Below are positions 1 through 5,896 of a DNA stretch of 7,319 nucleotides, in pieces. A program made the position numbers and the translations under genes. This DNA is from SURF-24 sp964537965 (GTDB lineage Bacteria; Bacteroidota; Ignavibacteria; Ignavibacteriales; SURF-24), in NCBI GenBank assembly GCA_964537965.1, contig CAZIDB010000230.1:1-7319 (forward strand). The letters run 5' to 3'. The notes under the pieces were generated by a model. The model saw only the letters and a list, made by a program, of their open reading frames with translations, was not told where the DNA came from and did not search any database. How positions within the stretch are numbered: position 1 is the first letter of the stretch; each line of letters begins with the position of its first letter.

Positions 1-1
1 C

Positions 2-589
2 GCAACAAGCGCACCAAATTTTGATGGTTATGTTATCTATCGCTCACGCGGAAATGTACTGGATTACAGAACTGAATATGAGAAAATTTTTGAGTGCGAT
101 AAATCGAACCTTGTACACAGCTTTGATGATGTTACTGCACTACGTGGTTTTGATTATTACTATTATATTCAATCCAAAGATGATGGAACAGTAAACCAGG
201 TTGAACCGGGTAAACCACTTTACAGCAGCTTGTTCTGGACAGTTACAAGCGCTCCGGCAAATTTACAACGTCCTGCCGTACTAAGCACGTTAGATTCTAT
301 TCGTGTTGTTCCTAATCCATATGATATCCGTGCACGATTATTCCAATTCGGAGATCAGTCTCAATATGACCGTTTGGCTTTTTACGGTTTACCTCCTGTA
401 TGCCAGTTGAAAATTTTTACTGAACGCGGTGACCTTATCTGGGAGAAAAATCATACACGCGGTACAGGCGATGAACTCTGGGATTCAAAAACTTCTTCAG
501 GTCAGATAGTTACAAGCGGCATCTACATACTTTATGTTGAAACGCCTGATGGAAGATCAGTCTATCGCAAATTTGTAATCATCAGGTAA
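2..589 (+). CDS. C-terminal part of a secreted/surface protein with a T9SS-like C-terminal domain (5' truncated)
   Basis: The frame is open from the window edge, so the true start lies upstream; 195 codons are visible. Fragment residues 1 to about 75 read like the end of a fibronectin type III domain (FDGYVIYRS near the start, then FDDVTALRGFDYYYYIQS). From about residue 100 there is a domain beginning VVPNPYD, continuing with a LAFYGLPPVCQLKIFTERGDLIWE stretch and SGIYILYVE, and ending in KFVIIR. This VxPNP...G...SGIY...kFvii layout is typical of T9SS C-terminal sorting domains and the related FlgD-like Ig folds found at the ends of secreted Bacteroidota/Ignavibacteria proteins. The inference is export across the outer membrane by T9SS and attachment to or release from the surface. 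The PorV/PorQ-family gene 11 nt downstream fits. The N-terminal function cannot be read here: it could be an enzyme, an adhesin or a structural protein. A TTG at 230 is in frame but internal and is not a plausible start. Confidence 0.8.
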   Translation, partial: ATSAPNFDGYVIYRSRGNVLDYRTEYEKIFECDKSNLVHSFDDVTALRGFDYYYYIQSKDDGTVNQVEPGKPLYSSLFWTVTSAPANLQRPAVLSTLDSIRVVPNPYDIRARLFQFGDQSQYDRLAFYGLPPVCQLKIFTERGDLIWEKNHTRGTGDELWDSKTSSGQIVTSGIYILYVETPDGRSVYRKFVIIR

Positions 590-594
590 GGAGG
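588..594 (+). promoter_or_regulatory. Shine-Dalgarno AAGGAGG overlapping the upstream stop codon
   Basis: The AAGGAGG begins inside the TAA stop (587-589) of the upstream gene and lies 6 nt before the ATG at 601. This near-perfect site fixes the start of the PorV/PorQ-family gene. It also means ribosomes ending the upstream gene stop on top of the next initiation site, which points to co-transcription and possibly translational coupling. Confidence 0.8.
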
Positions 595-600
595 CAGAAA

Positions 601-1617
601 ATGAAAAAGATTTTACAAAATACTTTTGCTTTGTTATTCCTTACGGCTTTTTTCTCTGCTAACATTTTAGCGCAGGATCATCAGAAATTAGCTCAAACAG
701 GTTTTCAATTTCTAAGTGTTGTTTCCGATGCAAAAGCAGCATCAATGGCTGAGGCGATGACCAGCTTGCAGATTGGATCAAGTGCCTTATTCTTTAATCC
801 GGCAGGAATGACAGAAATGGAAAGTTTCATTGATCTTTCTGCAAGTATTAATATGTGGATTGCAGATATAAGACATAACACTTTCAGCGTTGCTGTAAAA
901 CCATTTGATGGTGATTACGGTGTAATCGGATTGAGCGCTCAATTTGTAGATTATGGTGAATTCTACCGGACAGTTGTGGATAAATCGGCTTCTCTTGGAT
1001 ACCGTGATCTTGGTACGTTTAGTTTAAATGCTTATGCAATTGGTTTAGGATACGCAAAACAGTTAAGTGATCAGTTTAGCATTGGTGGACAGGTAAGGCT
1101 TGTAAAGCAGGACCTGGGTGAAAGTACAATTGCTGTTATTAATACAGGAGTTGATACAACTTCAAGAAAAGTAGATAATACTCTTTCACCTTTCATATTT
1201 GATTTCGGCACACAGTTTAAACCTGGCATTCACAGTCTTGTTTTTGGTATGTCTGTTAGAAATTTTTCTCAGGAAGTTAAATATGCAGAAGAAGGGTTTC
1301 AGGCGCCTTTGGTATTCAGCCTTGGTTTATCTATGAATGTGCTGGATCTGTTAGAACAGCTTCCTATTGAACAATCTTTGTATGTTAGTGTGGATGCAAG
1401 TCATTTTCGTGATCATGCGGAACAGGTTAAACTTGGTTTGGATTATCGCCTGCTTGATATTCTATCTTTGCGTGCAGGCTATATTTCTAACAATGATGAA
1501 AGCGGAATGACATATGGCTTCGGTGTTTCAAAATTTGGATTCGCATTTGATTATGCATATACACCTTTCGGTGTATTTGATAAGGTGCATCGTTTTACGG
1601 CAAGGTTTTCAATGTGA
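601..1617 (+). CDS. PorV/PorQ-family outer-membrane beta-barrel protein
   Basis: The 338-residue protein has a clear Sec signal peptide: MKK, a hydrophobic core, and likely cleavage after LAQ near residue 25. The N-terminal signature of the PorV/PorQ (FadL-like barrel) family follows: a conserved Ala/Met-rich segment (DAKAASMAEAM, about residues 43-53) and then ALFFNPAGM with the NPAG at residues 66-69. The rest is alternating amphipathic beta strands with many Gly/Tyr/Phe residues (AIGLGYAKQL, FSIGGQVRLV, LSLRAGYISN). It ends in an aromatic-rich strand, HRFTARFSM, as expected for a barrel. The length is normal for the family. PorV is known to carry T9SS substrates from the translocon to the attachment complex. 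Ignavibacteria-like genomes encode several paralogues whose exact roles are unsettled. Its position directly after a gene with a T9SS-like C-terminal domain supports a dedicated partner role, but that is inference. It could also be a general FadL-like porin. Confidence 0.85.
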   Translation: MKKILQNTFALLFLTAFFSANILAQDHQKLAQTGFQFLSVVSDAKAASMAEAMTSLQIGSSALFFNPAGMTEMESFIDLSASINMWIADIRHNTFSVAVKPFDGDYGVIGLSAQFVDYGEFYRTVVDKSASLGYRDLGTFSLNAYAIGLGYAKQLSDQFSIGGQVRLVKQDLGESTIAVINTGVDTTSRKVDNTLSPFIFDFGTQFKPGIHSLVFGMSVRNFSQEVKYAEEGFQAPLVFSLGLSMNVLDLLEQLPIEQSLYVSVDASHFRDHAEQVKLGLDYRLLDILSLRAGYISNNDESGMTYGFGVSKFGFAFDYAYTPFGVFDKVHRFTARFSM

Positions 1618-1625
1618 GTTCCGGA

Positions 1626-1733
1626 ATGAACTACAATGAAATTAAATATGAACAAACAGTTTTACAGAAAGATATAAAAGAATACTCATTACTCTTTCCG
1701 GGTATATACAGTTTGAAGGAGAATAATTTATGA
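1626..1733 (+). other. Possible 35-codon ORF in the intergenic region, overlapping the lipoprotein start by ATGA
   Basis: In the 112-nt gap between the barrel gene and the lipoprotein gene, an ATG at 1626 opens a 35-codon frame. Its product would be hydrophilic (MNYNEIKYEQTVLQ..., ending SLKENNL). Its TGA stop (1731-1733) overlaps the ATG of the next gene (1730-1732) in a classic ATGA arrangement, and the frame fills almost the whole gap. Against it: no good Shine-Dalgarno precedes 1626, there is no recognisable domain, and a frame this short survives by chance fairly often. The downstream gene has its own Shine-Dalgarno (AAGGAGA, 1716-1722, 7 nt before its ATG). It is recorded as a possible leader peptide only. 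Confidence 0.15.
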
Positions 1734-2944
1734 AAGACAAATTTTTCATAATATCATTTGCAATATTAAGTTTAACTATAATCAGTTCCTTTATCGGCTG
1801 CGAATACGACGTCTCTGGATCGATGTGGGAAAAACCATTTACCGCACCACCAACGCCAACAATTTCTCAGGTTACTCCGGCACAGGCTGTTGCAGGTGTA
1901 AATACAATAACAATTACGGGCACTAATTTCGGTGACCCGGCTGAGGATAGTCTTACAGTTTACTTTGATGCGGTAACAGCAGATGTCATTTCGAGTACCG
2001 CAACATCAATTACTGTAAGAAGACCAAATCTTGTTAGCGATACATGTACAATTAAAGTTGTGGGAAGCAGCGCTTTAGTGGTAGCAAAATACCATCCATA
2101 TAAAATTGAATCCGTAGTTGAACAGTATGGATCATTTTTGGAAGGACTTCAGCTTAGCGTTCTTGCAGTGGATTCGGCAGAAAATCTTTATGTAACGGAA
2201 TTCGTTTCAAAGAGTATTGTTAAAGTAACACCGGACGGCGCAAGATCTGTGGTTGGTACAATAAACAGAACTGCAACAGAAGCAAGGATTGGTCCTAACA
2301 ATAAATTATTTCTGCTCGGCAATAACAGGGCCATCGACCAGGTGGATTTAACTACGGGACAGATATCGAGATGGACTCAATTGCCAAGCGGTAAAGTTGT
2401 TAAGTTTGGTGACTTTGATGAGAACAGACATTTATATGCTGCCGGTACCAAGACTGATATTATTGTCGTAAACCCCGATCTAACAACAAAAGCAACTCAG
2501 GGCTTTTATGCTAATGATGAAGTTTTAGCTGTACGGGTGTACAATAATTATCTTTATGTCGCATCAAAATTAGCTGCCACTGAAAACACACCGCAGATAT
2601 GGAAACATAAACTTGATGCAAACGGAACCCTGGGTACTCAGGAGCTTGTAGTTGATTCCACGACTGTAAGTAAGTATACATCCGCAGCAATAAAAGGAAT
2701 TACTTTTTCCGCAAGTGGAACAATGTTTATTTCAGTTGATGATGAAAACCCAATATTGTTATTTGATCAGTCGACCGGTACGATGGATATTCTTTATAAA
2801 GAGATTATTCCTTCTTACTGCAAGTATTTCTATTGGGGTACCGGTAACTACCTTTACCTTATAACCGGCGATACTACACTTGGTGTGGAATGGACAGTTT
2901 ATAAAATAAACATCGGAAGTTTAGGTGCTCCTTACTTCCGTTAA
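1730..2944 (+). CDS. Outer-membrane lipoprotein with an IPT/TIG domain and a C-terminal beta-propeller
   Basis: The 404-residue protein begins with a lipoprotein signal peptide: basic start, hydrophobic residues 5-22, then FIGC with the lipidated Cys at 24. Residues of about 43-125 form an IPT/TIG immunoglobulin-like domain (PTISQVTPAQAVAG, then ITGTNFG, VYFDAVTA, ITVRRPN). From about residue 130 to the end the sequence reads as repeated four-stranded blades of NHL/SMP-30 type (LAVDSAENLYVTE, IVKVTPDG, RIGPNNKLFLLG, KGITFSASGTMFIS), suggesting a propeller. No catalytic motif is recognised. Lipoproteins with IPT/TIG or other Ig-like modules often act as surface glycan-binding proteins in Bacteroidota polysaccharide-utilisation loci. 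That role is plausible here because two glycoside hydrolases follow, but ligand and localisation are inference. The start is fixed by the Shine-Dalgarno AAGGAGA at 1716-1722. It lies 112 nt after the barrel gene with no terminator seen between them, so co-transcription is likely. Confidence 0.8.
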   Translation: MKDKFFIISFAILSLTIISSFIGCEYDVSGSMWEKPFTAPPTPTISQVTPAQAVAGVNTITITGTNFGDPAEDSLTVYFDAVTADVISSTATSITVRRPNLVSDTCTIKVVGSSALVVAKYHPYKIESVVEQYGSFLEGLQLSVLAVDSAENLYVTEFVSKSIVKVTPDGARSVVGTINRTATEARIGPNNKLFLLGNNRAIDQVDLTTGQISRWTQLPSGKVVKFGDFDENRHLYAAGTKTDIIVVNPDLTTKATQGFYANDEVLAVRVYNNYLYVASKLAATENTPQIWKHKLDANGTLGTQELVVDSTTVSKYTSAAIKGITFSASGTMFISVDDENPILLFDQSTGTMDILYKEIIPSYCKYFYWGTGNYLYLITGDTTLGVEWTVYKINIGSLGAPYFR

Positions 2945-2952
2945 AATTTTTT
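2914..2952 (+). terminator. Candidate intrinsic terminator overlapping the end of the lipoprotein gene
   Basis: CGGAAGT (2914-2920) pairs perfectly with ACTTCCG (2934-2940). Inside it, AGG (2923-2925) pairs with CCT (2930-2932) around a TGCT tetraloop. After the stem comes TTAAAA and then six T (2947-2952), with an A-rich stretch upstream (2902-2910). The hairpin sits in the last codons and touches the stop at 2942-2944. The 6-nt distance between stem and T-run is not ideal, so this is moderate evidence. If real, it separates the envelope genes from the hydrolase genes. Confidence 0.4.
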
Positions 2953-3035
2953 CTAATGGAAAAGGAGGGGGACGATTTAATCGGGAATATTTTTCTGATT
3001 TACAAATATGAATTATTAAAATGAACAGAATTCTT

Positions 3036-3071
3036 TTACCTCGATCTATTGAATTATTCAATCTGAGGTAA
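3036..3071. repeat. Imperfect inverted repeat (hairpin) upstream of the GH31 gene
   Basis: TTACCTC (3036-3042) pairs with GAGGTAA (3065-3071). An inner perfect stem ATTGAA (3048-3053) / TTCAAT (3057-3062) closes on a TTA loop, with a small asymmetric internal loop (GATCT against CT) between the stems. No T-run follows on the + strand, and none directly on the - strand, so it does not look like an ordinary terminator. It could be an mRNA leader structure or an operator-like palindrome 85 nt before the GH31 start. Confidence 0.4.
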
Positions 3072-3140
3072 CAGAAAGATAAATAAAAAACTTTATGAAA
3101 AAATTGATCGCAGTGAAATCATTAATGCCTCTAAATATTC

Positions 3141-3145
3141 AAGGA
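3141..3145 (+). promoter_or_regulatory. Shine-Dalgarno AAGGA that decides the GH31 start
   Basis: AAGGA ends 10 nt before the ATG at 3156. In-frame TAA codons at 3123 and 3132 exclude any start further upstream. The alternative in-frame ATG at 3237, which would place the hydrophobic segment right at the N-terminus, has no Shine-Dalgarno in front of it. The 3156 start is therefore preferred, although it gives an unusually long N-terminal region before the signal-peptide core. Confidence 0.6.
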
Positions 3146-3155
3146 ATCCTTCCCC

Positions 3156-5812
3156 ATGAATAATCAGTTTAATTTTAGGAAAGAAGAAAACCACAACGTG
3201 TGCACATCACTTAAAAAGTTGTTTAACAGAAATATTATGTGGCAGGCATTACTATTGTTTTCATTACTCTTTTTCGGTGATCAATATTGCAGCATTTATG
3301 AAAAGCAATCCGATGGAGTTCTTTTTGAGTTAACCAAATTGAAAGATACCGACGCCCAATGGATGAAAGTTCAGGTTTGTAGTGATGAGATTATCAGGGT
3401 TATTGCATCGCCTGTAAAATCATTTTCAACAAAACCAAGCTTAATGGTTGATAAGACTGAATGGCCTAAGGTTGACTGGACACTGACTAACGAGGATGAT
3501 TATATTGAAATTTCAACCGCAAAACTTAAGGTAAGAGTAAAACAGGAAACAGGTGCCGTTACTTTCCTTGATAAAAATGAAAATATAATTCTGCAGGAAA
3601 AATCTGCTGACGGAAAGGTTATTACTCCTGCCAGAGTTATGGATGAGGATACTTATAATATCAGACAATTTTTTAAATCACCGGAAGATGAAGCCTTTTA
3701 CGGGCTTGGCGGGCACCAGAACGGAATAATAAATTACAAGGGCCACGATGTTGATATGTGGCAATACAATACAATTGATATAATTCCGTTTCTTGTATCA
3801 AGCAGAAATTATGGAATCTTGTGGGATAATAATTCGCGTGCAAAGTTCGGCGATATCAGAGAATATAAATCAATTTCATCTCTTAATCTTTTTGATAAGG
3901 ATGGAAAAGAAGGCGGCTTAACTGCAGAGTATTTTTCAGATACTGAATTTAATAAATTATTTACCACACGCACTGAATCAAGAATTGAACATGAATTTCT
4001 TGATGTTAATGATCCTTATCCGGATGGCTTTCAACTGAATAATGGTTCTGTAAGATGGAGCGGGCAAATTAGCAGCAGCGAAAAAGGAATTCATAAATTC
4101 CGGTTCTATGTAAGCAGTTATGTTAAAATGTGGATTGACGAAAAACTAGTTGTAGATTCATGGAGGATGAACTGGCTTCCCTGGACTCACTTACCAACTA
4201 TTAATATGTTACCAGGTGAAAAGCATTCAATAAAAATTGAGTGGATTCCTTTTGAAGGATATATTGGCTTGAAATATCTTGATCCTCTGCAGGAAGATCT
4301 TACAAATCACTTCTCTCTTTATTCTGAAGTTGCTGACCAGATAGATTATTATTTTGTGTACGGAAGTAATATTGATGAAGTAATTCATGGCTACCGTGAG
4401 ATTACAGGAAAAACTCCAATGATGCCTAAATGGGCAATGGGTTTGTGGCAAAGCAGAGAACGCTATAAAAACCAGGATGAAATTATTTCAGTTGTTAAAG
4501 AATTCAGAGATAGAAAAATTCCTATTGATAACATTGTGCAGGATTGGTTTTACTGGAAGGAAGATGAGTGGGGTGAACATGATTTTGAATCCTCGCGTTT
4601 TCCAGACCCGCCGGGAATGATAAAGGAATTGCACGAAAAATATAACACTCACTTTATGATATCTGTCTGGCCGAAATTTTATGTCGGTACAAAAAACTAT
4701 GACGAACTGAATAACAAAGGTTTGCTTTACACTCAGAATGTACTGAAGAAACAGAAAGATTGGGTTGGACCCGGATATTATTCAACATTTTACGACCCTT
4801 ACAGTACAAGTGCGCGCGAGATCTACTGGAGACAGATTGATGAAAAACTTTTTAAGCTTGGTGTTGATGCCTGGTGGCTCGATTCAACTGAGCCGGACAT
4901 TCAATCAAATCTGTCATTGCCAGAACTGATGAATCGTGTTAGTCCTACAGCGCTTGGAACAGCAGCAAGATATTTAAACACATATTCATTAATGAACAGT
5001 AAAGCAGTATATGAAGGGCAGCGCAAGAGTAATCCGGATAAGCGTGTTTTTATTTTAACGCGCTCGGCATTTGCAGGGCAACAGAAGTATGCCGCGGCAA
5101 CCTGGAGCGGTGATGTTGTTGCAAGATGGTATGATCTTAAAATCCAGATTTCTGCCGGATTAAATTTCAGCATTTCAGGAATTCCATACTGGACAAGCGA
5201 CATTGGTGGATTCGGGGTAGAGAAACGATATGAAGATCAGGATCCTGAGCATCTTGATGAATGGCGTGAACTTAATACACGCTGGTTTCAGTTTGCAACA
5301 TTCTGCCCGTTGCTTCGTTCTCATGGTAAATTTCCTTACCGCGAAATTTTTAACATTGCTCCCGAAGATCATCCGGCTTATAAAACAATGTTAGCATACG
5401 ATAAATTGCGTTATAGTTTAATGCCGTACATTTATTCTTTAANNNNNNNNNNNNNNNNNNNNNNNNNNNNNNNNNNNNNNNNNNNNNNNNNNNNNNNNNN
5501 NNNNNNNNNNNNNNNNNNNNNNNNNNNNNNNNNNNNNNNNNNAAAGACGGTTCATTCAACCTTTACGAAGATGAAAATGTAAATTACAATTATGAGAAAG
5601 GTAAGTTCTCAATTATACCTTTTACTTATGGTGAAGAAAATAAAACTCTTACAATCGGTAAAAGACAGGGCAGCTTTAATGGAATGATTGAAACAAGAAA
5701 ATTTGAAATTGTCTGGATTACAAAGAAAGATGCGAAGGCTCTGAATTTCGATAAAGAGCCGGATGAAACGATTACTTACAACGGTGATGAAATACGGTTA
5801 AAGCTGAAATAA
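3156..5812 (+). CDS. GH31 alpha-xylosidase-type glycoside hydrolase with inserted PA14 domain (interrupted by assembly gap)
   Basis: This is a retaining alpha-glycosidase of family GH31, most likely removing alpha-xylose from xyloglucan oligosaccharides in the periplasm. Domains in order are: a signal peptide core at residues about 28-41 after a long basic N-region; a GH31 N-terminal beta-sandwich, about 50-250 (YGLGGHQNG at 182-190); a PA14 insert, about 253-377; and a catalytic (beta/alpha)8 barrel from about 415. By family pattern the nucleophile is Asp576 in WWLDSTEPD and the acid/base is Asp653 in WSGD; RSHGKFPYR includes His723. A PA14 insert at this place is known from characterised xyloglucan alpha-xylosidases such as CjXyl31A and BoGH31A, which supports the substrate call; alpha-glucosidase activity cannot be excluded. 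The first 762 codons end in MPYIYSL at a run of 100 N. After it, a different phase gives DGSFNLYEDE ... IGKRQGSF ... IRLKLK and a stop at 5810-5812, the usual GH31 C-terminus. Family length (about 950-990 residues) implies 100-140 codons lost in the gap. No T9SS sorting domain is present. Confidence 0.88.
5443..5542. other. Assembly gap of 100 N inside the GH31 gene
   Basis: Exactly 100 N, the conventional placeholder for a scaffold gap of unknown length. The GH31 frame enters with one base of a codon (5442) and resumes with a codon at 5543, so the true length must be 2 modulo 3, which 100 is not. Comparison with the usual length of the GH31 barrel end and C-terminal sandwich suggests about 300-420 nt are missing. 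Confidence 0.95.
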
Positions 5813-5896
5813 ATTAATTGATACTCTGCCCTTAAACCATAGAAATATCAAAATGAATTTATATAATTTGGTTAACCATTTTTAAGGAAATTAACC
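5813..5896. other. 84-nt spacer between GH31 and GH2 genes with a 10-bp palindrome
   Basis: No terminator is seen, so GH31 and GH2 are probably co-transcribed. The spacer contains TATAAT (5862-5867) without a recognisable -35 partner. Overlapping its downstream side is a perfect palindrome, TGGTTAACCA (5869-5878). TTAACCAT is repeated at 5872-5879 and 5891-5898, the second copy running into the GH2 start codon. A Shine-Dalgarno AAGGA (5884-5888) lies 8 nt before the ATG at 5897. An internal promoter with an operator is possible but weakly supported. Confidence 0.4.

Larger units (their letters stand above)
2945..3155. other. 211-nt intergenic region before the GH31 gene
   Basis: This AT-rich non-coding stretch holds the T-run of the candidate terminator, a purine-rich AAAAGGAGGGGG with no usable start behind it (2960-2971), an imperfect hairpin (3036-3071), and the Shine-Dalgarno of the GH31 gene (3141-3145). 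I found no Bacteroidota-type promoter (TTTG / TAnnTTTG) and only very weak sigma70-like hexamers. Three tiny frames of 16-22 codons occur (2956-3024, 3021-3071, 3095-3163), none with convincing support. If the candidate terminator works, a promoter for the hydrolase genes should lie here. Confidence 0.6.

Noticed and set aside
3057..3090. Sigma70-like promoter TTCAAT, 17 nt, TAAATA
   Set aside because: Spacing is right, but each hexamer matches only 3 of 6 consensus positions, and Bacteroidota mostly use a different promoter type that is not seen here.
2956..3163. Tiny frames before GH31: 2956-3024 (22 codons), 3021-3071 (16 codons), 3095-3163 (22 codons, starting MKKLIAVKS and overlapping the GH31 start)
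   Set aside because: No correctly placed Shine-Dalgarno and no recognisable content. The third resembles the beginning of a signal peptide but stops after 22 codons in another frame.
5442..5582. GH31 as a frameshifted or truncated pseudogene
   Set aside because: The phase change coincides exactly with a placeholder gap, and both flanks are full-quality GH31 sequence with intact catalytic residues, so an assembly gap explains it.
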